Part shown: piece after piece, positions 10,231 through 18,932 of the stretch
Layout of the letters: the number at the start of each line of letters is the position of its first letter
How positions within the stretch are numbered: position 1 is the first letter of the stretch
Source: Candidatus Firestoneibacteriota bacterium
Lineage (GTDB): Bacteria > Oederibacteriota > D2-FULL-39-29 > CAIOVX01
DNA length: 64,000 nt
Direction: 5' to 3'
Assembly (NCBI GenBank): GCA_903861835.1
Contig: CAIOVX010000087.1
Location: 22,883-86,882 of the forward strand
Notes under the pieces: generated by a model
Databases searched by the model: none
What the model saw: only the letters and a program-made list of their open reading frames with translations
What the model was told of the DNA's origin: nothing
Made by a program: the position numbers and the translations under genes

Positions 10231-11797
10231 CGTATACCCTGTAATCTATCTCCGGGAAGATATTATCCCTATACTCAATCCCCGAGAGATATTCCGGATC
10301 AACCCTACCGCTCTTTAGGCTGTCATAGAGGCGCGTGAATCTTACAATGTGCTCTTTCGTGCGGCGCACCGCGTAATTGACGTTTGTGCCGGTCTTCATT
10401 ATAAACGCCCAGTCAGAAGACTGCGCAAGCAGAAGTTCCCTCGCCGCCTGGTTGAGCGCGCGCTTTTCAAGGTTGCCCGGAGAGTTGAATTTTTCAGCCA
10501 GCTCGCACATCCTGTCAGCCGCTTTGTGCAGGTGCCTGTAAACCCAGTCGTTCCCGCATTCCAACCAGACCTCGTGATAACCCTTGTAGCCCCAGCTCGA
10601 TTCGCAGGGGGCGCAGACTTGATTCACGGGATACTCCGCCAGATACTCCGACGGAGTTATCATTTTAATAGTATCCTGATCGTAGTGCATCTTCCTGAAA
10701 AGGAAATTCAAAAAGTCAGGTCCTTCATACCACCAATGCCCGTAAAGTTCCGCGTCATAAGGAGAGATAATCAACGGCTTTCTATCCATGCCGGAAGCGA
10801 GCCACTCTATCTGTTTACCGCGGTTAAAGAGGAAGTTGCCCGCGTGCTCGGCGGTTCTGTCCAGCGCAACTTGCGGATCGTAGGGTTCCTTCTGCGGCGT
10901 CTCACCCGTTATTTTGTAATACTTTAGGCCGGTAAAGGTTCTGGTTCCGTCCGAATTAATGTAGGGTTTGATATACTCATACTCAAGATCAAAGCCGACA
11001 TCGCGATAAAAGTCGCGGTAGTCGGTGTCGCCGGGATAACCCTCTTTTGCGCTCCAGACCTGCTTGCTGGATTCAACATCCCTGCCGAAAGCCGCAACAC
11101 CGGACGGACAGAAGACCGGAGCAAATATTCCGTACTTAGGGCGGGGAACTCCGTACATGATACCGTGCGTGTCCACAAAGAAGAACTTGATTCCGTGATC
11201 TTTTAGCGTGTAGTCAACTCCCGGAAAATAAGCGCACTCGGCGAGCCAGATGCCGTTGGGTTTTCTTCCAAGGTGTTTTTCATGCGTGTCAACCGCCACC
11301 TTAATCTGGGCATTGATGGCCTTCTGGTTGATCATCAGCGGCAAATAGCCGTGAGTCGCGCAGCAGGTGATAATCTCAAGTTTTCCGGCATCCTGAATTT
11401 TCCGGAAAGCATTCACAAGGTTCTTGCCGTAACTTAAGAAATAATCCCTGGCTTCAACAAATTTCCAGTTATACATCTCAGCCGTCTTTCTGAACTCCGG
11501 CTGATACTCGGTGCGCTTCTTTTCTTTAGCCGTTAAATCTATGAGTTTTTCGATGTAGTGAAGAGCCCGGTCCTGAAGCAGCGGATCCGAAAGCATTGAA
11601 AGCAGAGGCGGTGTGAGCGACATCGTGACGCGAAAATCCACTCCGTCCTTTATCAGCCTCTCATAGACCAGCAAGAGCGGTATGTAGGTCTCAAAAATTG
11701 CTTCATAAAGCCAATCTTCTTCAAGGAAATCAGCGTGTTCCGGATGCCTTACATAGGGCAGGTGAGCATGGAGGACAACTGAAAGATAACCTTTCAT
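10226..11797 (-). CDS. GH57 family 1,4-alpha-glucan branching enzyme (DUF1957)
   Basis: A 523-residue GH57 enzyme that forms alpha-1,6 branches in glycogen-like glucans. The N-terminal motif LHAHLPYVRHPE is the GH57 signature. The likely nucleophile is Glu187 in IWLAECAYFPG and the acid/base is Asp348 in SPYDAELYGHWWYEGP. The C-terminal DUF1957 region has helices rich in Trp and Cys (SSWGYKGYHEVWLECGNDW), as in characterised GH57 branching enzymes. The gene starts one base after the stop of the DUF4912 gene, so the two are coupled. The pairing with DUF4912 recurs in bacteria and suggests a shared polysaccharide role. The stop codon abuts a word-like repeat. Confidence 0.92.
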   Translation of the reverse strand: MKGYLSVVLHAHLPYVRHPEHADFLEEDWLYEAIFETYIPLLLVYERLIKDGVDFRVTMSLTPPLLSMLSDPLLQDRALHYIEKLIDLTAKEKKRTEYQPEFRKTAEMYNWKFVEARDYFLSYGKNLVNAFRKIQDAGKLEIITCCATHGYLPLMINQKAINAQIKVAVDTHEKHLGRKPNGIWLAECAYFPGVDYTLKDHGIKFFFVDTHGIMYGVPRPKYGIFAPVFCPSGVAAFGRDVESSKQVWSAKEGYPGDTDYRDFYRDVGFDLEYEYIKPYINSDGTRTFTGLKYYKITGETPQKEPYDPQVALDRTAEHAGNFLFNRGKQIEWLASGMDRKPLIISPYDAELYGHWWYEGPDFLNFLFRKMHYDQDTIKMITPSEYLAEYPVNQVCAPCESSWGYKGYHEVWLECGNDWVYRHLHKAADRMCELAEKFNSPGNLEKRALNQAARELLLAQSSDWAFIMKTGTNVNYAVRRTKEHIVRFTRLYDSLKSGRVDPEYLSGIEYRDNIFPEIDYRVYG

Positions 11798-12964
11798 TTA
11801 TTTGGCCTCCTTTGTGTATTTGGACACGTCAATCGTATAGGCCCGGGTAAACCGGCTGCCGGCTGACCTTGCTTCTATGGTTATGGTGCGCTCCCCGTCA
11901 TTTAAGTTGAATCTTGTGCCAAAGGTTCCGTCAGACGCGAGTTTTACCGGCTTACCGTTCATCGTAACTGCCGCGTCAGATTCTGTCGCACCGTAGATAA
12001 TTATTTCGGCGCCGACACGCAGCCAGAATAGCGGAGCGTTCCCCTGCCCGCCTCCGGGACTTGACCAGCTTGAGAGCCAGCCGGAGGAACCGGCGTGAAA
12101 AGCATCCGAACTGCCCTGAGGGTTTCTTTTACCTGCCGTACTTCCTTCTAAGGCGCCCGCCGCGCCCGTGTTTCCGGTTACTGCCTTGCCCCCAAAACCG
12201 GTCTGATGCCATTCCTTGGGATAGCTTCTTTTCATTAATTCCGCCGAGATATTCCATTCTTCATCCAGCACCGAAGCAACTGAATCGGCCGGAGTTTTGA
12301 TAGTATTAGACCTTGTGTAGGGAGTGAATTTTCCGTCAGGGATCAAAAGTCCTATTTCAGCAACCCATCTGCGGTTGGGATCTCCGGCATGAAGGTACCA
12401 CGAAGAAGCTCCCTCTGAAATTCTCACATCTAAATGCCTGTTGCCATTCCTGCCGTCAAAGATCACGTTCGTAACATCATAGACTCTTAGCAGCGTCACT
12501 CCGGCGTCGAAACTGCCCGAAAGGCGGCTTCTCATTGAAGCGACAGCATCACGGTTTACTTCCCAGTAAGCAAAGAGCCAATGGGAATCCCTGGCCATAA
12601 GGACTATGCGGGTTTCGCCGTAAAAAGACGGGAATAATGAGTTGTAATCCTCGTCAGGTATAAAGACCGAGAAAGGTTTTTCACTTAAGATGCCGGAAGG
12701 AATTCTCTGTTCGGCTTTTTTTTCCGGCGTTTCTGCACTCTGTTCTTCTTCCAAAACCGGAGCCGTCTTCACCGCCGGCGTTTCCGGCGTTTTCTTTAAA
12801 ATAGTTCTCTCGGCAGCTTCAGGCGCTTTGCCGGCGAGCTTCGCTCTGGCTTTGGCCAAAAGAGCCGCTGCCGGTTTTATTATTTTCTTGCCCGAAGGAA
12901 GCTTTAGGCCTCCTTCAGCGGCACCGCCTGGAACCGCTTTGCTTGGTTTTCTTACGAAATCCAT
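11798..12964 (-). CDS. DUF4912 domain protein, glucan-associated
   Basis: A 388-residue protein. The first 95 residues are low-complexity, rich in Ala, Lys, Glu and Pro, and probably disordered. The DUF4912 core follows: RIVLMARDSHWLFAYWEV, then a jelly-roll-like segment with LLRVYDVT and a W-Y-L-H turn. A Gly/Ser-rich linker and a C-terminal Ig/CBM48-like stretch (about 310-385, with LRVGAEIIIYGATE and GERTITIEARS) complete it. Its place directly upstream of a GH57 branching enzyme, with which it is translationally linked, suggests a carbohydrate-binding or regulatory partner. The family has no established biochemical role. Confidence 0.82.
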   Translation of the reverse strand: MDFVRKPSKAVPGGAAEGGLKLPSGKKIIKPAAALLAKARAKLAGKAPEAAERTILKKTPETPAVKTAPVLEEEQSAETPEKKAEQRIPSGILSEKPFSVFIPDEDYNSLFPSFYGETRIVLMARDSHWLFAYWEVNRDAVASMRSRLSGSFDAGVTLLRVYDVTNVIFDGRNGNRHLDVRISEGASSWYLHAGDPNRRWVAEIGLLIPDGKFTPYTRSNTIKTPADSVASVLDEEWNISAELMKRSYPKEWHQTGFGGKAVTGNTGAAGALEGSTAGKRNPQGSSDAFHAGSSGWLSSWSSPGGGQGNAPLFWLRVGAEIIIYGATESDAAVTMNGKPVKLASDGTFGTRFNLNDGERTITIEARSAGSRFTRAYTIDVSKYTKEAK

Positions 12965-12972
12965 GTGTCTCC

Positions 12973-14202
12973 TTAAAATAGTTCCAGCTGAGCCTGCCGC
13001 GCAAGCTCTCCTTCGTCAAAAAGCACTATCTTCCCGGAAACACCGTCATAACCGGGATAGATCCGCAGATCTCCCTTCCTGGACTTTATGATGCCTTCCG
13101 CAACTGCCAAAGGGGCTATCCTTCGGACCTCCTGCTCAGGCAAGTCCAGAAGCAGGTCAAACTCGCTGCCGGCTTTTTCAACAAGCCGAAGATAGGCATC
13201 CCTGACCCGCTGCGAGCCCGAGTCCGTGTTGAGGCAGGAAGCCAGTATTTCATCTAGAGGCATAACATTCCTGAAGGGCAGGTATTTCCCGTAGGCCTCA
13301 TTCTCTGTCCGGTCCGCCAGTTCTTCTACCCGCTGGAGCACTCCCGGTTTTACGGGGCCGCGGCAAACCGTGCAGTTATGTCCGGTACTCCTGCTTTCAA
13401 GCGGCGTGTAATAAGTTCCGCATTCCTTGTGACCGCTCAGGTAATGCTTTCCTTCCTCCGGGAAAAACTCAATGGTATAGAGCAGTTTATCCCGGTGCTT
13501 GTACTGCAAGGCGTTCTTTATCTCAAAATAGTGAAGCGCAGTGTCAAAGACACAGGCTTCCCTGCCGATAGTCCACGGTGAATGCGCGTTAGAGCCGGAA
13601 ATCATTGTAACACGGTCAAGGCAGGAGAGCCTCGCGCCCATTTTCGGGTCGGCGGAAAGCCCGGTTTCCGCGGCGAAAATATATTTTGTGTATTGCCCGA
13701 AGCATTCCTCCAAAGAACCATACCCTCCGCTGCCGAGAACCGAGAAGCCCGGAGCAAAGATATGCGATGGCACGACAAAACAATCCATAGAGACATCGCA
13801 GACTATCCTTACGAGTTCGGAAGCTTCTAGATTCAGTAGAGGGCGCCCTCCGGTGTTAAGATCGCCGTATTTAGAAAGAACCTTATTGATCCGCTCGATA
13901 TGCTCAAAACCCGGGGAAAATATCTGCAACTGTATCTTTTTACTTCCGTTCATCCCGCCGTAAACGCAGTTTACTTCACCCGACAGGATGAAATGCGAGT
14001 CGTTAAACTTAAAAAGGCCGTCGCCGAGCGGTTTAAGCTTTCTTTTGAGTTCGGAGAGCCAGAGAGGATGTGTGATGTCCCCCGCGGAAAGAAGATCAAG
14101 ACCTTTGTATTGCGCCCACTTAGAGAGGGATTCAAGGTCCATGTCGCGGGAAGCGCCAAGACTATGCTTGCTGTGTATATGAAAATCAGCCCTAAATTTC
14201 AT
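12973..14202 (-). CDS. Endonuclease Q family PHP-domain nuclease
   Basis: A 409-residue protein that begins with a PHP metal-binding domain (DFHIHSKHSLG, His8, His10 and His13). It continues with motifs typical of the endonuclease Q / UvrD-associated PHP family: DLLSAGDITHPLWL and VPSHIFAPGFSVLG, then a cysteine cluster HKECGTYYT...CTVCRGP that probably binds zinc. Near the end comes the helical DLLLDLPEQEV segment. Endonuclease Q, first described in archaea, nicks DNA 5' to deaminated bases such as uracil and hypoxanthine. It is restricted to some bacterial groups. Its stop lies eight bases before the DUF4912 start, which places a DNA-repair enzyme in a glucan operon. A TATAAT-like element lies upstream at 14238-14243. 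Confidence 0.85.
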   Translation of the reverse strand: MKFRADFHIHSKHSLGASRDMDLESLSKWAQYKGLDLLSAGDITHPLWLSELKRKLKPLGDGLFKFNDSHFILSGEVNCVYGGMNGSKKIQLQIFSPGFEHIERINKVLSKYGDLNTGGRPLLNLEASELVRIVCDVSMDCFVVPSHIFAPGFSVLGSGGYGSLEECFGQYTKYIFAAETGLSADPKMGARLSCLDRVTMISGSNAHSPWTIGREACVFDTALHYFEIKNALQYKHRDKLLYTIEFFPEEGKHYLSGHKECGTYYTPLESRSTGHNCTVCRGPVKPGVLQRVEELADRTENEAYGKYLPFRNVMPLDEILASCLNTDSGSQRVRDAYLRLVEKAGSEFDLLLDLPEQEVRRIAPLAVAEGIIKSRKGDLRIYPGYDGVSGKIVLFDEGELARQAQLELF

Positions 14203-14237
14203 TTGGAAATTCCCAGTTAGAATGTGGCATCGTGTAG

Positions 14238-14243
14238 ATTATA
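14238..14243 (-). promoter_or_regulatory. Candidate -10 element for the endonuclease Q operon
   Basis: TATAAT on the minus strand, within GGTATATAATCT, about 36 bases before the endonuclease Q ATG. The -35 region is weak, so this is tentative. The rest of the 114-base gap (14203-14316) holds a six-base-pair stem (CCGCAG/CTGCGG) and an A/T-rich palindrome but no clear terminator. Confidence 0.35.
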
Positions 14244-14316
14244 TACCATTTAAAGTGAAAGGAAAAATGATTTTTTCGTCAGAGCAGCCCGGCCGCAGGA
14301 GACGCAGCTGCGGAGA

Positions 14317-15531
14317 TTAAAACTTATTTATTACGGCGCCTGCCGGAAGTTTCGGATAAAAATAGGTGGACTTGTGCGGCATACGTTCAAGTTTCACGGC
14401 CGTCTTCCTTATATCTGCCGGGGAAATGGCAGGAACCAGGAAAGCGGCTTCAAAGCGCTTTGAATCCGCAGCCGTTAGGGTCTCCCGTAAATCCCTTATA
14501 TATGCGATATCTTTAACGGGCGGCAGGGCTTTGAGCACAAGGTGATGAAGCACGCTGGTAGAGAGTCTTTTCCAGGCGGCTGACCTTTTAAGCGCTATTT
14601 TAAGGGGGATGTTGCGGGTCCGGGGTTTCAGGGAATAGCATTTTCCGCCGGTGTAGAATACGAGTTCTTTCTTGGAAGCCGTTGGAGCGCAGGGAGTAAC
14701 GGAAAAATCTTTACCCAGCCGCTCAAGAAGCACTTTAAGGGTAACTGGAGTTGAAAACTTCACGACCCTGTGCGTCGGGCAAACCGCCAGGCCAAAATCC
14801 TGCATTGAGACAAGCGCAAAAAGCGTAAAATTCCAGGGAGCCTCGGGACGCCTGCCGTACTTCTTCTCATTTTCTTTTCTGTAGGCTAACGCGGTTTCGT
14901 ATCTGTGATGCCCGTCTGCTATAAATATTCTCCGGCGCTTCATAAACGAAACTATTCCTGAGACCGCTGCGAGCTCCGTAATCCTCCAGATTTTTCCTTT
15001 TACGCGCTGCCCGCCGTCTCGCAGTGTAAATTTCAGGCCGGGCTTTGATTTTTTAATTACCGACCAATTGAACTTCCCGTCATAAACCCCGAAAATAGGA
15101 CTCGTATGAGCTTTGCAGGCCCGTAAAAGCTTTAGCCGGTCCTGCTTGTGCTTCGGGAAGGTTTCCTCGTGAGGCAACACCTGTTTTTTTGAGAACTCTT
15201 CCGCCTTAACCAGCGCGTAAAAACCTGTGCGTTTAAAGAGCCGTCCGTCCGACTTAAAAGTTTGTTCAAGCAGATAAAAAGCAGGCTGTTCATCGCGCGT
15301 CAGGATGCCTTTAGAAACCCACCCGGCAAGCTCGCGCGCCGCTCCGCGGTATTTCGCGTCAGTCTTGCCTTTTCTGAAATCCGCCCTGACGATATTGAAA
15401 GGTGAAGCCGCGTAATAGGCCTCCCTGAGTTTGGGGGAAATAACATCATAGGGAAGAGTAAGCATCCTGCTCAGGTTTCCTGCCGTTTTGGCATTATATG
15501 TGAGGCCCCTAAAGGGCGCTATCTGCGGCAA
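14317..15531 (-). CDS. DUF1015 family protein
   Basis: A 404-residue DUF1015 protein. The N-terminus shows the family pattern APFRGLTYN ... LPYDVISPKLREAYY. Later come the conserved HEETFPKHKQDRLKLLRAC, and FIADGHHRYETALAYR, which contains a His-His pair; FALVSMQDFGL follows. Family members are widespread and some contain ParB/sulfiredoxin-like folds, but the reaction is unknown. The protein is basic. It lies between the trxA terminator and the endonuclease Q gene, and there is about 115 bases to that gene, so it may form its own unit. I do not assign a function. Confidence 0.85.
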   Translation of the reverse strand: MPQIAPFRGLTYNAKTAGNLSRMLTLPYDVISPKLREAYYAASPFNIVRADFRKGKTDAKYRGAARELAGWVSKGILTRDEQPAFYLLEQTFKSDGRLFKRTGFYALVKAEEFSKKQVLPHEETFPKHKQDRLKLLRACKAHTSPIFGVYDGKFNWSVIKKSKPGLKFTLRDGGQRVKGKIWRITELAAVSGIVSFMKRRRIFIADGHHRYETALAYRKENEKKYGRRPEAPWNFTLFALVSMQDFGLAVCPTHRVVKFSTPVTLKVLLERLGKDFSVTPCAPTASKKELVFYTGGKCYSLKPRTRNIPLKIALKRSAAWKRLSTSVLHHLVLKALPPVKDIAYIRDLRETLTAADSKRFEAAFLVPAISPADIRKTAVKLERMPHKSTYFYPKLPAGAVINKF

Positions 15532-15542
15532 TGAACCTCTCC

Positions 15543-15579
15543 CAAAAAAACTCCCTTGCTGTGCAAGGGAGTTTTTTTC
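15543..15579 (-). terminator. Intrinsic terminator after trxA
   Basis: Perfect ten-base-pair stem ACTCCCTTGC (15550-15559) with GCAAGGGAGT (15563-15572), a three-base loop, and seven T residues on the minus strand (15543-15549). A T run on the plus side makes it potentially bidirectional, but no plus-strand gene reads into it. Confidence 0.9.
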
Positions 15580-15596
15580 CTTTCCGGCTGTCGTTA

Positions 15597-15917
15597 TTAA
15601 ACGACGGCCGCATCAATGCGCTTTTTCAATGATTCCTTAGGCTGAACACCCACCATCTGTTCCAGCACCTTCCCGTCCTTGAAAATCATCACGGTAGGAA
15701 TGCTTCTGATGCCGTACTTTGCCGCAATGCCAGGGTTATCGTCAACATTTACCTTGCCCACTTTAACCTTACCCTCGTATTCCTTGGCAAGTTCTTCTAT
15801 GGTCGGCCCCAGCATTCTGCACGGCCCGCACCATTCAGCCCAGAAATCCACCAACACAGGTGCAGCTGATTTCAGCACATCCGCTTCAAAATTCGCATCC
15901 GTAAAAGTCAACGCCAT
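15597..15917 (-). CDS. trxA: Thioredoxin
   Basis: A 106-residue classical thioredoxin, with the active site WCGPC at Cys30 and Cys33, the DFWAEW strand before it and the cis-proline region SIPTVMIF near 75-80. It reduces protein disulfides in the cytoplasm with electrons from thioredoxin reductase (a trxB is at 51593-52522). I chose the ATG at 15917 because GGAGGG lies seven bases upstream; a GTG five codons earlier is possible. It is the last gene of the run from PfpI through nfeD and slipin and ends at a strong terminator. Confidence 0.95.
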   Translation of the reverse strand: MALTFTDANFEADVLKSAAPVLVDFWAEWCGPCRMLGPTIEELAKEYEGKVKVGKVNVDDNPGIAAKYGIRSIPTVMIFKDGKVLEQMVGVQPKESLKKRIDAAVV

Positions 15918-15974
15918 TTTTATACCCTCCACTGCTATTTTAACCGCCTTAGCTAAAATGTTGTATGATACAGG

Positions 15975-16727
15975 TCAGTTATTCTGTTTTGCCGCTTTTG
16001 CCTTCTCCAGCGCGTCTTTAGCCAGCTGGCACGCTTTGTCCGCGCCTTCTTTCGCCTTTTGGAAATTGGCGTTTTCCATGTCCGTCTTAGCCGCCGCGAG
16101 CGTATCGGCCGCAGTCTTCATTATATCCGCCAGCGAAGCTTCAGCACCGGCGTCCTTGGCGGCAATAACCGCCGCATTGGCCTTCGCCATAGAATCATTG
16201 GCCTTCTCAACGTCGTCTATCGCTTTTCTGGTTTCGCTGCAGGCGTTTGCAGCCAACGACTTTGCCGCTGCATATCTCTTTAAACGCACATTATTGTTTG
16301 CGTCCCAAAGATTATCTTTGATTTCCTTTATCTTCTTGCCGTAGGTCTTATCCAGTCCGACCTCGGTCGCGAAGACCAGGCTTTTTTCCGTCTCGGCTAT
16401 AAGCTTCTGAACCTCTCCGGGAAGTTCCTTAACGTCAGTTGCCAGCTGCGAAGCTTTCAAGGCCAGCTCCTGCGCCTTAACGTAATCGTCCTTTCCGAGT
16501 AAATCTTTGGCTGCGGCAAGGTTCGACAACGCGTCAGAGAAGGTATCCTGCATATCGTTTTTTGTCGGAACAACCTCGGCTGATTTAAGATCGCTTTGCG
16601 CTCTTTCCACTGCAGCCGACGCGGAATCATAAGCGGCTTTATCAGATGGTTTTATGTACTTCGAACAACCCGCGGCCATGAACAGGGTCAGCCCGGCCGC
16701 CACGCTGAAACTTACGGCCTTATGCAT
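15975..16727 (-). CDS. Coiled-coil lipoprotein (DUF4398-like)
   Basis: A 250-residue protein starting at the ATG at 16727, which has GGAGGA four bases upstream. The lipoprotein signal ends in FMAAGCSK, so Cys is the lipidated residue. The mature part is almost entirely alpha-helical, rich in Ala, Lys, Asp and Glu, with repeating units such as DLLGKDDYVKAQELALKASQ, a pattern typical of DUF4398-like or TPR-like helical lipoproteins. It sits 30 bases downstream of the slipin gene and upstream of trxA. A structural or scaffolding envelope role is likely, but no specific function can be named. Confidence 0.75.
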   Translation of the reverse strand: MHKAVSFSVAAGLTLFMAAGCSKYIKPSDKAAYDSASAAVERAQSDLKSAEVVPTKNDMQDTFSDALSNLAAAKDLLGKDDYVKAQELALKASQLATDVKELPGEVQKLIAETEKSLVFATEVGLDKTYGKKIKEIKDNLWDANNNVRLKRYAAAKSLAANACSETRKAIDDVEKANDSMAKANAAVIAAKDAGAEASLADIMKTAADTLAAAKTDMENANFQKAKEGADKACQLAKDALEKAKAAKQNN

Positions 16728-16756
16728 TATTCCTCCGTCTCTACAGCTCAAGATGT

Positions 16757-17632
16757 CTATTCCTTTGTTTTCTTCAAACCCTGCTCGAGATTTCCTATCA
16801 AGGGCCTGAGCATGGTTGTAAATTCCATGGGGAAAATATATTTAGTGGAAGGCGAGTTGCCAAGCGCCTTAAGCGTCTCAAGATACTGCAAACTCATGGT
16901 CTTCTCGTCTATGCTCTTCGCGGCTCCGAAAATATTCGCAAGCGCCTGGGCATAGCCTTCCGCTTCCAGCATCTGAGCCTGTTTTTTGCCTTCCGCTTTA
17001 AGAATCGCAGACTGCTTTTCGCCTTCGGCGATTGTTATCGCGGCCTGCTTGGTGCCGTCAGACTCCGTAACAACAGCTCTTCTGTGCCTTTCTGCCGCCA
17101 TCTGCTTGGTCATCGCGGTCTGGACTTCTACCGGGGGCTGAATCTCTCTTATTTCCACGGAAGTTACCTTCACACCCCACCTGCCGGTCACCTCGTCAAG
17201 CTTGGTCCTCAAAACATCGTTTATCTGTTCCCTCTTCGCGAGCACATCATCCAAAGCGATATCTCCGACTACAGCGCGAAGCGTGGTCGTCGCTATTCCC
17301 TGCGCGGCTCCGGCAAAGTTCCTGACCTGTATTACCGAGGCCGAAGGATCAACCACCTTCCAATATATAAGGAAGTCCACCGAGATGGGCGCATTATCCT
17401 TCGTTATGCAGGTCTGCTCAGGTATTTCAAGATAGGATTCGCGCAGGTCAACTTCTACCACTTTATCTATAATCGGTATAACAATCACAATGCCCGGCCC
17501 CTTCTCGCCCTGGGTCCTGCCCAGGCGAAAGAGCACCAGTCTTTTGTATTCGGGCACAATCCTTACAATATTTACAATCATAATAAACGCAACAACAGCC
17601 AGCACTAAGACTAAAAATATGCCTGAAGTCAT
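16757..17632 (-). CDS. Slipin/stomatin-like SPFH membrane protein
   Basis: A 291-residue SPFH/band-7 protein with an N-terminal membrane hairpin (about 4-26), then the family stretch RIVPEYKRLVLFRLGR and PGIVIVIPIIDKVVEVDLR. The C-terminal part is a charged coiled coil (EGEKQSAILKAEGKKQ, then EAEGYAQALA). Slipins form detergent-resistant membrane microdomains. The gene follows nfeD after 16 bases. NfeD-slipin pairs are a well-known conserved partnership, in which the NfeD protease domain is thought to cleave the stomatin partner. All expected features are intact. Confidence 0.93.
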   Translation of the reverse strand: MTSGIFLVLVLAVVAFIMIVNIVRIVPEYKRLVLFRLGRTQGEKGPGIVIVIPIIDKVVEVDLRESYLEIPEQTCITKDNAPISVDFLIYWKVVDPSASVIQVRNFAGAAQGIATTTLRAVVGDIALDDVLAKREQINDVLRTKLDEVTGRWGVKVTSVEIREIQPPVEVQTAMTKQMAAERHRRAVVTESDGTKQAAITIAEGEKQSAILKAEGKKQAQMLEAEGYAQALANIFGAAKSIDEKTMSLQYLETLKALGNSPSTKYIFPMEFTTMLRPLIGNLEQGLKKTKE

Positions 17633-17648
17633 ACTTCCTCCTGCCTGC

Positions 17649-18932
17649 CTATTCTTTAGCGGATCTTTCTGCCGGCTCCACTATAAGTTTGATTCCTTCC
17701 ACCCGCAGCACCTTGACTCTTTCGCCTTTCAAAACCGGTTTGCCGTCAGCTGAAGCTGCCGACCAATCTTCTTTGTTCACAAAGACTATTCCAACCGGAT
17801 CTATTGTCAGCTTAACTTCGCCGAAAGCCCCGACTAAGCTCTTTATGCCTATAACCACCCGGTTTTTAAGGGCTTTTATTCCAAGGCTGATGATTATAGC
17901 AAAAAACAGGGCGCTAATCACTACCATTGTAACGACTACCATAATAGACATCTTAAAATACGGCAGCATCGGAGAAAAAAGCATAAGAGAACCCGCAAAG
18001 AGCGCTACGATTCCGCCCGCGGCCAGCGCACCGTGCGCGGTGGCTTTAATTTCCAGGACGAAAAGCGCGACAGCCAGAACAAGCAGTATTACGCCTGCCG
18101 TGCTTATTGAAAGCGCCGTAAAAGAAAAACAGGCCAAAAGAACGCAGACCCCGCCGGCCAGCCCGGGGAAAATGGCTCCCGGCGAAAAGAGCTCAAAGAT
18201 GATACCGTAGAGACCTACCAGAAAAAGTATATACGCGATTGTAGGATCTCCCAGTGAATTCTGAAATTCCTCGCGCCAGTTCATCTTTAGTCTTACTATT
18301 TTGGCATTCTTTGTACGAACCGTAACTTCCGGTCCGCTTAAGAGTTTAAACTTCTTCCCGTCTATTTTCTCAAGCAACGAGGCAGTATCCTCGGCTATGG
18401 CATCCGTAACACCGAGCTTTAACGCTTCAGTTTCCGTAACTGACACGCTCTTCCGGACAGCCTCATCGGCCCAGGCAATATTTCTGCCGCGCTTTCCCGC
18501 AAGCGATCTTATATACGCCGCTGCGTCATTTGTTATTTTCTCGGACGCCAGCTTCCCGTCAACATAGACCGGATGGGCCGCGCCCATATTCGTGCCTGAG
18601 GCCATCGCGACATAATCAGCGGCCAGGGCAATGAAAAGCCCTGCCGAGGCCGACCTCGCTCCCTTCGGCGCGACGTGAACTATCACGGGAACTTTGGAAT
18701 CGAGCATCTTCTTGATGATATCCCGCATTGAATCGTTCATGCCTCCCGGAGTGTCAAGTTCCAGCACAACACACTCCGCTTTAAGCTTTTCCGCTTCTAA
18801 GATGCATCTTTCCAGGTAGGCAGCTGAGGGCTGGCTAATAGCCCCGTGGAACTCCGCGACCGCAACCGTCCCGGCAAAGAGCGAAGAATAACCTCCAAGC
18901 AGGAAGAAGAGAGTGAACAGTTTTAGTTTCAT
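17649..18932 (-). CDS. nfeD: NfeD-type membrane serine protease
   Basis: A 427-residue long-form NfeD. After a signal peptide (about 1-20) comes a ClpP-like protease domain with the probable nucleophile Ser96 in GARSASAG and the oxyanion-region motif LELDTPGG. Five or so transmembrane helices follow (about 215-375), then a C-terminal OB-fold NfeD domain (about 375-425, VGAFGEVKLTIDP and GKPVLKGERVKVLRVEG). It is paired with the slipin gene immediately downstream. Its start overlaps the coaX stop by four bases. Role: membrane-domain quality control together with slipin, from family knowledge. Confidence 0.93.
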   Translation of the reverse strand: MKLKLFTLFFLLGGYSSLFAGTVAVAEFHGAISQPSAAYLERCILEAEKLKAECVVLELDTPGGMNDSMRDIIKKMLDSKVPVIVHVAPKGARSASAGLFIALAADYVAMASGTNMGAAHPVYVDGKLASEKITNDAAAYIRSLAGKRGRNIAWADEAVRKSVSVTETEALKLGVTDAIAEDTASLLEKIDGKKFKLLSGPEVTVRTKNAKIVRLKMNWREEFQNSLGDPTIAYILFLVGLYGIIFELFSPGAIFPGLAGGVCVLLACFSFTALSISTAGVILLVLAVALFVLEIKATAHGALAAGGIVALFAGSLMLFSPMLPYFKMSIMVVVTMVVISALFFAIIISLGIKALKNRVVIGIKSLVGAFGEVKLTIDPVGIVFVNKEDWSAASADGKPVLKGERVKVLRVEGIKLIVEPAERSAKE

